From NCBI RefSeq assembly GCF_050947875.1, contig NC_134568.1, forward strand, positions 196,450,353 to 196,514,352: DNA of 64,000 bases, read 5' to 3'. The translations under genes were made by a program, and so were the position numbers. The DNA is from Dermacentor variabilis. Its lineage: Eukaryota; Arthropoda; Arachnida; Ixodida; Ixodidae. The stretch's first letter is position 1, and each line of letters begins with the position of its first letter. This document shows, piece after piece, positions 12,345-24,224 of the stretch. The notes beneath the pieces are model-generated. The model was not told the DNA's origin. It made no database searches and saw only the letters and a program-made list of their open reading frames with translations.

Positions 12345-15213
12345 AGAGAGAGAGAGAAATAGAAGACAGGAAGGGCAGGGAGGTTAACCAGACGCACGTC
12401 CGGTTTGCTACCCTGCACTGGAGAAGGGGGTATGGAGATGAATAGAGAGAAGAGAGAGAGAAAGCACAATTTCGCGCACAGTTCAAGGCTCGCACCGAGT
12501 CTACACACGGTTCCCAAGACGACAGCTGTCGACTTGAGGTACTTCAAGAGCACTTTCGTGGCTTTCTGTGTCATCGAAAGGTACGGCCAGGGTCCAAGAA
12601 TCTTCATTACGGAAAATGGTCTAGAGTCCAGCTGGTTCAGTGCTGTCTGGAGAATTTCTCGCTCGACGTCGTATTGGGGACACATACATAAAATGTGCCC
12701 AATCGTTTCTGTGGTTCCGCAAGAGTCGCACATGGGAATATCCCCCATTCCACTGCGGAAGGAGTAGGCCTTCGTAAATGCCACCCCGAGCCAGAGGCGG
12801 CACAATACTGTCACCTCAGAGCGGGAAATTCTTGATGGCACTTGTAGCTTTAAGGGTGGATTTAACCTATGAACATGAGACTTCGGGAGGTTTGGAGAAG
12901 ACTAGTATTTGTGTGTCATAGCTCTAGCCACAATATGAAGCTTTCTTGCAGCGTCGGTTCTTGATAAGGGGACTGGAACTGGTTGGGCATCCAGATGGGC
13001 ACACCGGGCAGCTTCGTCGGCGAGGTCATTACCAGCAATGCCGGTATGTTCAGGTAGCCACTAGAATACAATTTCATGCCCTTTAACGATAGCTTGATGG
13101 TGATCTTCTCTTATTTCCTATGTAAGCTGCTCATGAGTCCTATGGTATAGGGCAAAATGCAGACTATGAAGTGCCGCCTTGGAGTCGCAAAAAATGACCC
13201 ATTTCTGAGGTGTCTCTTGCAGGAAATATTTGACAGTAGCACGCAGGGCAGCAAGCTCTGCCGCTGTTGATGTTGTCACTTGGGTCAGTTTGAATTTGAT
13301 TGTGGTTTTCGTAGCCGGAATGACAACGGCACCTGAAGAGCTAGTAGGTGAGACCGAACCATCAGTATAGATGTGTATTCGGTCCCCGTATGTCTCATTG
13401 ATTAATAGCATCGTAATCTGTTTCCGAGGTATTGTTGGGTGATAGGCCTTCTTCTTTACACCTGGAATACTTAGGCGCACCTGAGGCTGTTGGAGATACC
13501 ACAAGGGTAATGAAGGCCTTGCTGCTGGTATGTATCCTAATGGAAAACAATCTGAATGGGTGATTATAACTTCAGAAAACGTTGCACGCATTCTCGGCGA
13601 CGGCAAGAACGCCAAGTGATGATCAGGGATGCGGTAAAGATGACGGATATGCGTCCTGAGACAATCCACAGCAACGTATGTTTGGATGGTATGACCTTTG
13701 GCGAGCACGATTGTTGCAGCTGTTGACGCACAGCGAGGATTTCCTAAACACGTGCGCAATGCTTGGCCCTGTAAGCTCTCGAATGAGCTAACATTTGACT
13801 TGCACGTACTATATACAACACTGGAAGGCTGTAGCGTAGATATTCTAGGAATAGAGCTCTGTACAACAGAAGCATGGAGCGTACATATGGGCCCCATGTT
13901 TTCCCGCGCATGAATCTCAGTAGCTGGGCAATCGACAACAGTTTTTTCTTCAGGTACGTGCAATGAGGGCTCCTGGAAAGATTTCGGTTGATTATTACAC
14001 CCAAGAATGGAGAGGTCTTTCCATAGGTGATAGTGTGTCCATTAATGGAGGCTGGGTATGGTGTCACAGGTTTACGTGTGAATGGAATCAATTCACATTT
14101 CTCGGTCGATACAGTCAAGCCTTGTGTTTGAAGGTATTCTGACGTCAAAGTTGCTGCACGCTGCAAACGCACGCGAACCTGAAGGCGAGTTACCGCAGAC
14201 GTCCAAAGGCATGTGTCATCTGCGTATATCGAGAGGTAGATTGTTTTAGGTAAAACTTCAGCTAGTCCAATGAGTGCCACATTGAACAACGTGGGATTCA
14301 ATACTCCTCCTTGAGGCACGCCGCAGTAAGTCTAATATTCAGCTGTGGGGACATCTTCTGTTTGTACAAAAAACGACCGGCGAGTTATATAGTCGGATAG
14401 CCAGCGAAACATTCGGCCGCCAATTCCAATAGTCTCCAGGAAGTTGATGACGGCGTCATGTGCAACGTTGTCATATGCGCCTTTCACGTCGAGAAAGAGC
14501 GCAACTGATATGCGCTTACGGCTTTTCTTCTGTTGCACAAATGTTGTCAGGTCAATGACACTATCAATGGAGGAAGGACCCCGACTAAAGCCTGCCATGG
14601 AGGCTGGGTAGATATTGTAACGCTCGAGATACCATTCTAGACCTGCAAGAACCATCCTTTCCGTCCCCTTTCCGATGCAGATGGCCAGAGCGATAGGGCG
14701 ATATGCCGCCAAATCCAACGGAGATTTTCCCGGCTTTAGCAAAGGTACCAGCTAGCTTAACTTCCATTGCCGGGGAGCTGTACTTCTATGCCTTCAGTTG
14801 TTGAAACTGCTCAGAAGCGTCCTTCTTGCATCTTGTCCAAGGTGTCCCAGGGCAGCATAGGTGATGCCGTCAGGGCCTGGAGAGGATGGTCGTTTCGAAA
14901 TAGCCAGGACGGCTTAGAGTTCTTCCATGGTAAAGGACACGTCCAGTTCTGGTACCCGAGCCGCAGGGAGGTCACTCACATCAATGTTGGTGTTGACAGG
15001 CTCGCCAGTGACTCTCGCACACAATTCATCCGCCACACCAAGCTCAGCTTCGCCAAGATGGAGGGCCAAAGCTGAGAATAGGTGTCGTTGTTGCGGGGAT
15101 GAACGATGACCGCGGACTGTCCTCCAGATATGGGAAAGCGGCTTCCGAGGGTCCAGTGACTCACAGAATCGCGTATTGGTTGTGGTCATGAGGCTAAACC
15201 GTATGCGAAACAT
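12345..15213 (-). pseudogene. LINE ORF2: RT, RNase H, C-terminal knuckle
   Basis: Pieces in different frames read in order from 15213 downward: a linker (PRKPLSHIWRTVRG), RT palm (YRPIALAICIGKG, FLDVKGAYDNV, PQGGVLNPTLFN, YADDTCLW), RNase H (IYTDGSV, TAAELAALRA, FCDSKAALHSL, HTGIAGNDLADEAAR) and a C-terminal CDSCGTTETIGHILCMC motif. At least three frame changes or stops separate them. The catalytic YADD and RNase H acidic residues are still readable. The N-terminal APE endonuclease is missing. The product cannot be made intact. Confidence 0.85.
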
Positions 15214-15563
15214 AGGTCAAGTCATGTGCGGATGTAAATGAGAATGTTGCTTCGTTTCTCGCATGTGGAAGAATCAAAAACTTCGTAACCAGATAATCTG
15301 TAAGGAGATACGTTCGGTTCGCAAATAACAAGTATAGGAAATCGACTCTTCAAGACAAATTGACTTAAATCCGAGATGCGGGACTTCAAGCCTCTGGCAT
15401 TTCATTGAAAAATCGTAGCGCCTCTAACTTCACTGCGAAAAGAAAGGTTTGGGTGTTATATTATGCTTGCAACTAGTGGATTCACTGCATCCAGTATCAA
15501 TGCGCTTTGATCTTTCGGTGTCTGCAGCTTGTTCAGTAGCATGCGAATCGTATTCATTAGTGA

Positions 15564-17695
15564 TCACACCATCACAACCACTTGCCGATCCTGTTCAGTC
15601 AATTCACCGGCAGGAGATGCTCGGGGTAGATTACTTCCGTCGTCGTGCAGTGAATCTGCAGGTGGTTGCCGCTTTGACAACGCAGGCCAGGCTTCAGTGT
15701 CCATATTCTTCTCAGTGCCCTTGTCCTTTGTAGGCCTTTCTGATGTGCGTGGCCTGGTTGGCAGTGGAGGAGGTGATAGTGGACGTGGTACACACGTCAC
15801 CGACGCAGCTTTGCTTGAAGAACGTCGGCGACGGGAGCGTCGATTCCTGTTTTTAGCGGCGGCTTCTTGATGAGAGGAATGATCTCTTGCCATTTCCTTT
15901 AAGATAGCCATTTCTTTCTTAACTTTTGGGGAGTCTTTTGATGAAGCCTCACGAGATCCGCGGCAGTTTGGACATTGCATGACAGTGGCTGCACATTTAT
16001 CCGCGGCGTGTGGCTCAGCGCAGCGGGTGCACACTGTTTTGTTCTCACATACGCTGCTCACGTGCCCTAGTTTCATGGAGTTGCGGCACTGCAGATGCTC
16101 CGGAATAAGAGGCCGGACAGGATGACGAAAGGGGCCTACCTTAACGTGCGACGGCAGGCCGTCGCCCTTGAACACAATCATCACGCAACTTGAGTTGCTC
16201 AGGCGCAGTACATCAACATGACGTAACGATCACTCGTTGCTTTAACCAGAATCGGCCACTCATTGCTGAGGATGGCCTAGTCTAGGTCGTATATGACACC
16301 GGTGATGACATCAGAGCCCAGCGGGATGTGATAGCGCACCTGCGAGCCATCAAGATCTGTTACCTTGCGTAGGGCGCTAAGAGCATGCACCCGCATGCAG
16401 AACATCAACCGCCAGTACATTTTTGCTGGTGTTCACTCTAATAATCACTTAGAAATCACTTCAACCAATGATCAAACTGATTTAAATGCTTCCCTAGCTG
16501 GCATTATTGATTGGTGCAAAACGTGGGGAATGCGCTTAACGCTGAAAAGGCGGTCTTTCTACGCTTCACTCGTCAAAAAGCTCCCCTAACCTTTAGTTAC
16601 ACGTTAGGTTCGTTGCCTTTGCAGGAAGAAACAAAATATAAGTATTTGGGCGTCACAATTACTAACAACTTATCATGGAATTTACACATTGATAATATCT
16701 GTTCTTCAGCCTTGCGTAAATTATTTTTTGTGACATAAACTTAGAAATTCCCCACCTAACGTAAAACTGCTTGCTTATTATTCATTAATTAGACCGCAAC
16801 TTGAATATGCATGTAGTGTTTGGAACCCGTTTATTAAACAAAATATTAAATGTCTCGAAAGGGTACAGAAAGAAGCCGTACGATTCATATATTCACAATT
16901 CTCTCGCTATGATTCCCCCTCACAAATAATGCGTGATAATGGCATCGAAGTCCTTGAGCAGCGGAGGCAACACTTAAGAATTCGATTTCTTTCCATGCTT
17001 ATTAATGGAGATTTATCAATGAATCCTGCATCGTATCTGTCCAGTACAACGTCTAGGCTTACTCGACCACTATCATCCGAATTCACTATAACACTTTATT
17101 TTGCACGGACGGATGTATTCAAGTATTCTTTTCTTCCCCGAACTATAACAGACTGGAATAACTCGTTGTTGCCTGTTTCAATTGATTGACTCATTGTACT
17201 ACTGTTGTGTCTTACCACCCTACTTGATGGAATAATGCATCGTAATATTGTTGTGTTTAACCACCCTCCTTGGACCTGTTCTTGGTCTGCAGTATGAAAT
17301 TAATAAAATATTAAAAATAATAATAATGTCCGTGGTTTTGTTGGGCACCGTGGTCTCCAGCTGAATCGAGACAGATTGCCTATTAAGCCGCTTCATGTTA
17401 CCATTGGGTATCACAGGCATAAACAAAATGGTGTTGGTGTCGGGGCTCCGCGTGAGCCCAACAGTTTGCGTACTAGAGGACAAAGAGGTCCTGGTGTTCT
17501 TTCTCTTCGCCTTGCGGCTCCGCACAAGTCGTCGTCATCAGAAGGGTCCTCGCTGTCGCTGTCAGTCTGTAGCCCGATCCGTTTCCTGGAGGTGGCCGTC
17601 GCTGACGCCTCCGGTTCCGGCAGACGCCCTGGACGGTCCACGGCCATCGCCACCGAACTAGGCCCGACGACTGTTAGATACACTGGAGATTTCAC
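15564..17695 (-). pseudogene. LINE ORF1 (CCHC nucleic-acid-binding), disrupted
   Basis: The N-terminal part (17695-17411 and on to about 17330) is acidic and serine-rich, with RKRIGLQTDSDSEDPSDDDD. The C-terminal part (16184-15564) has CCHC-type knuckles (GHVSSVC..., CTRCAEPHAADKC, CPNCRG) and then an RRSRRRRSSS basic tract. Between them the frame is broken by an insert of about 920 bases (16405-17328). The knuckle region aligns by eye with ORF1 of the 48.9-kb LINE. Such ORF1 proteins bind the element RNA. The insert and stops make this a pseudogene. Confidence 0.82.
16405..17328 (+). mobile_element. CR1/Jockey-like LINE 3' fragment, nested
   Basis: This plus-strand segment encodes the end of an RT and its C-terminal region: LAGIIDWCKTWGMRLT, YLGVTITNNLSWNLHIDNIC, AYYSLIRPQLEYACSVWNP and FLPRTITDWNNSL. 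It ends with an AATAAAATATTAAAAATAAT tail. It has stops and a frameshift and lacks everything upstream of the late RT. It interrupts ORF1 of the antisense I-type LINE between codons reading NKTTDI and the next preserved ORF1 block. No target duplication is clear. Confidence 0.8.
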
Positions 17696-17959
17696 AGAAA
17701 TAGCCAGAGGTAGAAAAACAACACTCCTCCCAGAGCAACTTCGTCGTCGTCCAGTCAGCGCAGTGGAGGACGGCAGAAAACTGGGTGGGATGATGAAATC
17801 AGGAAATTTGCAAGCGCAAGTTAGAATAAGCTAGCGCAATACATAATTGAAGGTCGCAGGGGGAGGCCTTCATCCTGCAATGGACTTAAAGTAAGCAGAT
17901 GATGATAATGTAGAAGAAGCTGATGATGCTCATGATGATGATGATACCTTCACGACAAC

Positions 17960-18716
17960 GGTGATATGTGCTGAGAGAAGCAGACTGGCTTTGGCCCTCT
18001 AGAACCCTGTAGTCCAAGAAATTCGTCGGTTGTTCTCCAGTTTCTAAGGCAGCGGCTAAGTGTGATCAAGGTGGGTACCTTTTTCTTTTTTTATTGTAAT
18101 GAAAATAAAAGAAAGAGACGTAGTCACCTTATAATAGTGACGGCTACCTTGCATGTTGAAATATTGTCATTATTTAAAGAATACCTTAGCCTGTCGACAG
18201 GATTACTTACTGTTCCTTATTTCTTTTCTCTCGGTTGAAGTAATAATGAATTCATTAGCCATGCAAAATGCACTTTTATGCTTTCTGAATGCAGCTGCAT
18301 AGAGGACAGCAAAATGGTGTGACCACTGCTGGAACAAACTAGAGCAGCCAATAATCACTGAAAGCAAGAAAACCACGCAGAAACAGTGGTTTCATTCATA
18401 AGGGAAACTTATTTTCAACCACTCGAATGGAGCGGAAAAATTGAAAGTATGTTGAAGAAAACCCTGTACATTTGGAGTAAGATTCCAAGCCATTAGAATA
18501 TCGCGTATAGTGCCTAGTAAGCTACCCCCTCGGACCTTCCACGGGTATTTATGTGTGCAATTGCGTAATATAGCCTTAATACAGTAATCCTTTGTAGATC
18601 TTGACCAAGCGCCAGACGTTGATTGTCTGATTGCACAAAAACTAATATGTTCCTAAGGTTCTGTAAGACACTTCACGCAATTACTACGAAGAATTGGGGC
18701 TATTCGCGAGTTTTTG
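17960..18716. other. unassigned DNA
   Basis: No gene or transposon recognised between the end of the RTE tail and the MITE that follows. Confidence 0.3.
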
Positions 18717-19270
18717 AATAGGGGCCCTAATAGTTTGGGGCCCCAAAGAGCTTTTTGGGTGTTAGCGTTGGGGCACGCAGGAGTGAAGAGTTTTAGAAGA
18801 TGGCTTTGCGTTTGGGGATAGCGTCTTGCGCTGACAGCGCCACTACGGCGTCAAAGAAAAGCTATTAGAAATACAATATACCATTTTATGATAGGAATAG
18901 TAATTTTGACTTTCGTGTTTTAGCGTTTAATTACAATTTAGAGGTTATTCGGAATCAGCGGCGTCTAATAAATCAATCTTGATAACACACGCTGGTTGGG
19001 AGAAGGCGATAACCGCGGTCACTTCTAGCTTGCGAACTTCCCACGTTACCATGAATCGAGCCCACTTTGGTACTTTAGGTTAGAGCTGTCGCTTCGGTGG
19101 GTGTCGCCATGTTTGTTTACGCAAACATTTTGGGGCGGCTTGTGGCTGCCGCCAAATCAGTGATACAGCGTGCCCGTCGCAAAACCCAAACGCTGTTTGC
19201 GTCTCGCGCATGCGCAGTAGCTTCGGCGCTATTTATTTGGGGCTCCAAACGTTTGAGGTCCCTCTTCTAG
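18717..19270. mobile_element. probable MITE
   Basis: AGGGGCCCTAATAGTTTGGG at the left and the reverse complement of the right end (AGGGACCTCAAACGTTTGGA) match over about 29 bases with a few substitutions. No coding capacity. A second GGGGCCCTA occurs at 19302, where the next element begins. Target duplication not identified. Confidence 0.5.
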
Positions 19271-19300
19271 AACTCTATATTATCGTCTGTTTAAAAAATA

Positions 19301-20285
19301 AGGGGCCCTATCATGTAAAGCTATTCCTATCTGTTTTTATTCCAACCAGACATCAAATTTACGTAGCCGCCAACGCAAGCATCCGGCTGTGACCAGCAGC
19401 TTTGTTTGACCAGGCCAATGAAATGCTTTCCTTGTTTTTAAGAGGTCCCTTTAGTTTGCTTTCAAAGCGAATAGTATTGCCTACCTTGACCGGTTTTTCT
19501 TGTGTAATTGGCTGAGAATAGGCGAGGATCACGACGAAGTGGAAAGGGCTTCGGTGGGACCGGGCTAGCGCAGTGAAAGCAGATAGCGGGATGATGAGGG
19601 CAGTTTCGGCGGCGTCGTTTGGCCCGCATTCCCGTGCTTAGCTTTTGGGGGCTGGTAAAAAATCGCGGCGCCGTGCAACGGATTGGCAAAAATACCGTTA
19701 AAACTGATCCCCACCAAAGAATAGTTGGCAGAGCAATGTCGTATATGTGCCGAAAGGGCTCGGCAACATTATGCTGCTACACAAAATGTGTTTATTATAC
19801 AGAAATAAATCCATCCTCCCCGGCAGCTCCGAGTAACCAGTGCCACAGCAATCGGATGGCAGACATCTTTTATTCATTTCGGAATGTGGCAGTCGCCGGC
19901 CATTCCGAAAAAAATGCTTGGTTTTGTTGGCCATATTAATGCATCTTCATTGTGTACACGTCACCCAGTGAGTTTTGGCGGTATTGTGACGTGACGTCGC
20001 GCGACAGAAGTGTGAAGAGGGCGCAACCCGAAAACTTTTGACCAATGGCGGAGGGATGACGGTGAACAAAGGCGTAGAATCGGAAATAATTATTTTTTGT
20101 TCGGTCTAATCCTGAATGATCAGCGTGTACACGTCATACCAGGTGAGAAGTTTTCGCAGTTTCCCTGACGTCGACGACAGACAAGTGAAGTTGGGGTGCC
20201 GCAAAAGAGTTTTGGACCAATCGTAAAGGGCTGATTGCAGAAATTGAATACAAACGCTTGGAATAGCTTTACATGTTAACACCCA
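19301..20285. mobile_element. probable MITE with internal duplication
   Basis: CATGTAAAGCTATTCCTATC at 19312 recurs as an inverted copy at 20246-20275, giving inverted ends of about 30 bases. The end motif resembles the arms of the MITE at 126-334. Inside, two units of about 125 bases starting at GTGTACACGTCA (about 19955 and 20126) are direct repeats: both continue with GTGAG, CGACAGA and ACCAAT blocks. No transposase. Confidence 0.5.
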
Positions 20286-20308
20286 AGATCACTCCTACGA
20301 AAGGTGAA

Positions 20309-20391
20309 TGTTTTGTGTTGCAGCGTCAATTGTCTATATGGAGTTGCTTCAACTCCATATAAGATGTAACATTGAGAAACACAAAATGACG
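20309..20391. repeat. long hairpin-forming inverted repeat
   Basis: TATATGGAGTTG (20335-20346) and CAACTCCATATA (20350-20361) are perfect inverted copies with a 3-base gap. Weaker pairing extends outwards to TTTTGTGTTG and CAC AAAATGA. The tiny loop argues against a microRNA precursor; a small foldback element is more likely. Confidence 0.55.
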
Positions 20392-22109
20392 TTTTCTGAC
20401 TAGTTAACTTTTATTCTGTTTTTTTTTTCGTTGTGGATAGAAACTAAGACAGTAAGGTAAGAAGAAAAATATTTCCTGACAACACTCGCGAGTTCCGCGT
20501 CCTTGGCTGGGATAATGCAATGATTCGATTGATTTTTTCTCCTTTTCGCGCTTCATCATTTCTCCCAAGGGCGATCCGAATACATCTTCACCAGAGCGGT
20601 GAGTCATAACAAGGTAATCCTTACGCTCTACTGGCCTATATAGATACCATCATGGGCTAAAATAATATAATAACCCAGAAGTCATTCAGGCAGAAGCACT
20701 TCGTTCATGTGCTTCTCAATGTTTCTTAAGCCTGATCAATACCTCTTATTTAAATAAATATGGACCTAAAAGCACCAAAATATGAAGGTCGCATGAAAAC
20801 AATTATGACTACAGTTGTAGCAACATCGGTTTGTTTGAAGTGCGCCGGCATGTACGATTTCTAATTGAGTTATTTTTATCACATCACTAAAATTCTGGAG
20901 CCCATTATTTCATACTTGTTATGGCGCTCTTACCAGACCTTTTCATACTTCGTATTGTTTCGCGTCCGATGACACCCTAACAAGTGGGTTTTTAGATGTG
21001 CACGTGTATAAATGGGGCAACAGTGGTGACTAGCATTGTGTAAGGAAAGACAAAACAGGCTGGGAATTGAATAATCATAATGTTCTGTTGAAGCACATCT
21101 CACATCACGTTGGATGACCGGTTTCTTCGAAGGCTTCGAAGGTAATGAAGAGTCTTGCTCTTCGACGGTTCTAGCGTAAAACTTTCTGTGTGCAATATGC
21201 AGCGTAAAGGCTTTAGAGCAACCTGCTAGAAAGCCCTAGAGCAGGATACTTGGGTTGCCCCGTAGCACAAAGTCAGAATGAAGATATATGTAAGCATGGA
21301 GGACCGTTTCATGCAGATACTGCAAAAGCGAGGAAGTTATTCGTATTCTTCGGGTTTCAGAATTGCAGAAAGTATTAGCGTAAACGTAACCGTGCAATTG
21401 GGTAGAAAAATGTGTCTCCAACCCACACCACGAAGACCAGCACAGTTAGAGAAAGAGCTCAATGAGCGCAGGCAAAAATGGGTGAATTCATAAAGTATGC
21501 ATTGCTACACCACGGGCAAGCTTGCTGGACTGTTACGCTGAGTACATCCTTGACAGATGAAACGCATTGTGCTCTGCTGTGCAACAGCATTGTGTGCGAA
21601 ATTATTTAGTAAATACCGCAATTACTTGGCAGTCGCCGAGATACGATGCGACTTTTCTTGATTGGGTAGTAATCCCCCTATCTAGATAGGGTAGTTTCCC
21701 CTATCTCCGAGTCAAGCTATTCATACGAACTGTGGCAAATAGTTGACAAAAGACACTTCAAGGCTCACTTCAAATAAAAAAATATAGTCCACCGATTAGC
21801 TGGTTATTGATCAACATAATCAACGACGCTACCGAGGGCAACGAGCGCTGAACCCGTTGGCATAGTGAGAAGTTAAATTTTAAAGTTCTTGTTCATTGAT
21901 TTCGACGGTGAAGGAGGAGGAAGACATGAGAGAGAGAAAAAAGAAAAGAAAAAGCAGGAAAGCCAATACGCGCATCCGATTTTCTATTGTACACCGGGAA
22001 AGTGATTAAGGGAAGCAAATCAAGAAGGAAGACAGAGGAACTGAACGAGGGATGTAGGAATGTACCAGCAGTGGCCATACGTGTGGAGTCCATCGCCCCT
22101 ACGATCGGT
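20392..22109. other. unassigned intergenic DNA
   Basis: No gene, SINE or LINE recognised. A small duplicated block CCCTATCTAGATAGGG with a second CCCCTATC lies near 21676-21705. Confidence 0.3.
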
Positions 22110-22435
22110 AACTGAGGCCAGTCGATTTCAGAAATTCTGGTAATGTCTTCATTGCCTTGCGAGGCTGCTACGCGTCAGGCCAGGATCCCAGTATATTCGT
22201 CAGAACATGATATACACTCCAGACGACACAGCCCGAAGAATGTCTCACTCGATGTCACACCACGTATGACAACACAACACGTGTTAGACTGTGTCTTCAC
22301 AACTGCACGACTCACATATAAGTGAGTCTGCCATTCAAATGAGGAAGAGGAGGCTTTCATAAAAGCCAGCCCTAGCCAGAGGTGGCACAGTAAAGTTGCA
22401 TCACGGCGACAAAACTGTGACGACATTTTCAGCAT
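22110..22435 (-). mobile_element. I-type LINE 3' remnant
   Basis: Minus-strand translation, with frame changes, gives CRRDATLLCHLWLGLAFMKA, then CESCSCEDTV followed by HVLC, then LPEFLKSTGL. This order matches the C-terminal domain after RNase H in the LINEs at 12.3-12.8 kb and 54 kb. Stops are frequent. No tail or target duplication was found. Confidence 0.7.
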
Positions 22436-22825
22436 CAACGAAGAGTCAAGTCTTCGGAGGCGACAGTTCGAGATTATTGGGTTGTTCCAATAAAAGCTTG
22501 CGTCTTCTTAGGAGCAATCAGGCTAAGACCCCTGCAGCATCCGTTCTTATCCGTTCGTATTAAAACTGTCCAGGGATGGCTTGTACGAACATTTGATAAC
22601 GAAAATAATAAATATTTTATTGACGTACGTATTATACAAAGTTCCCTTCAATGCTCCAACTTCGTACTCGGGCCACAGGGACTGGGAGTCCCCAACTTCA
22701 CCCTAGCTAGGCGACCCCATCATAGACCAGTGCTGCGATATCTCGATCAAAATACAGGCGGAACGCCAGGTAGCGACATTACAATTGCTAGGCAGCACAT
22801 CGGTGCGTGTAATTTCAGGAGTCGC

Positions 22826-22895
22826 AAACCACAGACTAATGTCTGGTTAACCTCCCTGCCTTTCCTCTTCATCTCTCTCTCTCTCTCTCTCTCCC
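22826..22895 (+). mobile_element. 70-bp LINE 3' end with (CT)n tail
   Basis: The block GGTTAACCTCCCTGCCTTTC followed by a (CT)n run is the 3' end of the same LINE family as 12341-17755. A perfect 12-bp duplication TTCAGGAGTCGC lies at 22814-22825 and 22896-22907, showing an extremely 5'-truncated retrotransposition event. Confidence 0.85.
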
Positions 22896-22907
22896 TTCAG
22901 GAGTCGC

Positions 22908-24224
22908 CCAACGTTTCTGTGCAGGCGCGAGTAAGATAGGCTGCAAGAGAGAAAATGCGGATGCTTTTTGCTCCCTGAATATCTGACTTCCGCGCAGGTA
23001 CTACGAAGAAGTTTCTTTGCTCGTTTTGTATGTGTTTGTCCCTAGGCGTATGGATTACACATGGATTACGAACATGGATTGCATATGAGAACGTAAAGTG
23101 TGAGGGTCCTAAGAAAGCAGTCTACACTTTCCGACATCCAACACTTGTGCAATACACTACGACGGTGTACTTACGTGCACCGTGCTTACGCGAAACTGAT
23201 AGCTTCAGCAACACGAGTTTCCGAGACTGAGCCCCAGTGCATCAACAATCAACACCTCACAATGCGTGGTAGTCAACAATTGTCGCATTTCTGTTGCTTG
23301 TACAAGCAAAGTGCGTAGAACGCATGCTGCAGGGTAAGCATGGATAAGCACTACGTTAACGTACCCCGAGCTCAAATACCTTCAACAACTCCCTCACGCG
23401 CAATCTACGCAGCCGACACAGTCGCTTTGAAGCTATCGGCTGCTTTAAGTACAAGGCACATTGCTACAACCGATGCACTGCGCTGTTTCGTCGGTGCTTG
23501 CGGCGATCGCCAGCTGTTCCCCAGCGTCTGTAGGCTCGGCAAGAAGCTTACGATTTGGCTAGTCGACAACTGTTCACATCGCCGTCAGAGCAGTGCGACA
23601 AACGTATGGACATACCACTGCAATTTTCGTACTCACACGCCCCAACACAACGGTACATTTACCACGTAACGAAGCTGGAACCGCATACAGAGACGCTGCG
23701 TCTAGCTCGCGTCCGCTCTGTTTACATTCAACGACCCGACGAATGTGCTGCATGGAAAAGCTCCTTCGCTCCTCAAAATCTCTCGTGGAGGAGAAGATGG
23801 CGTACGAAATGATTCCAGAGCCTTTGGTCATGGAAAGAAAGCCTTCCAGTTGTCGTGCATCCACGGATACCGAGGCGCAGATTGCGGCGATCGCCAGCTG
23901 TTCCCCAGCGTCTGTAGGCTCGGCAAGAACCTTACGATTTGGCTAGTCGACAACTGTCGCACAGACGCATAACATCGTAAAGACCAACGTTTCTTTAATC
24001 AAGCAGCTAAAACACGCCATGTGCTACGACACCTTTTGCTAAAAAAGCTAACCAAACTCTTGCTAAAATGTGCTTTTACGCCAAAATATGCTCTGCTTCT
24101 TAATTCCCTCACGGTGATATCGCCGCTCCGTTCTAAATAGTTTGCCACCCGAGTTCTGCAATATTCTGCATGAAGAGGCGCTTCCTGAAGTGAACGTTTC
24201 CCGCCAAATATTTTAATAAGCTGT
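22908..24224. repeat. unassigned DNA with a 74-bp direct duplication
   Basis: The 74 bases at 23500-23573 recur at 23884-23957 with one difference (AAGAAGCTTA versus AAGAACCTTA). The 310 bases between them have open frames on both strands but no recognised domain. Near-identity suggests a recent duplication or the ends of an unknown element. Outside the repeats I see no gene. Confidence 0.75.

Larger units (their letters stand above)
12341..17755 (-). mobile_element. I-type LINE (ORF1 CCHC; RT and RNase H)
   Basis: A LINE on the minus strand runs from an ORF1 start near 17.7 kb to a (CT)n tail at 12341. It inserted into the RTE element, with CAGCGCAGYGG duplicated on both sides. ORF1 has CCHC zinc knuckles; ORF2 retains RT and RNase H but I find no endonuclease domain between ORF1 (ends 15564) and the RT linker (15213). 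A CR1/Jockey-like fragment interrupts ORF1. The ORF1 is of the same family as the LINE at 48962-54443. Non-functional. Confidence 0.88.
11903..17946 (+). mobile_element. RTE LINE fragment, split by a nested LINE
   Basis: The left part (11903-12340) encodes the RT C-terminal region (KYVYLGQLL, SLPLSLKRKVHNHCILPVLR), with stops. It is the same region as 58.2-58.6 kb of the RTE copy further right. The right part (17756-17946) continues into the RTE 3' end (GCCTTCATCCTGCA, then GATGAT tail). The halves are separated by an antisense I-type LINE, and CAGCGCAGYGG is present at both break points (12330-12340 and 17756-17766). It is 5'-truncated and not functional. Confidence 0.85.

Noticed and set aside
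20309..20391. MicroRNA precursor
   Set aside because: The terminal loop is only about three bases and the arms are near-perfect only at the tip, more like a foldback element.
23500..23957. LTR retrotransposon
   Set aside because: Repeats of 74 bp do not start TG/end CA, and there is no primer-binding site, gag or pol.
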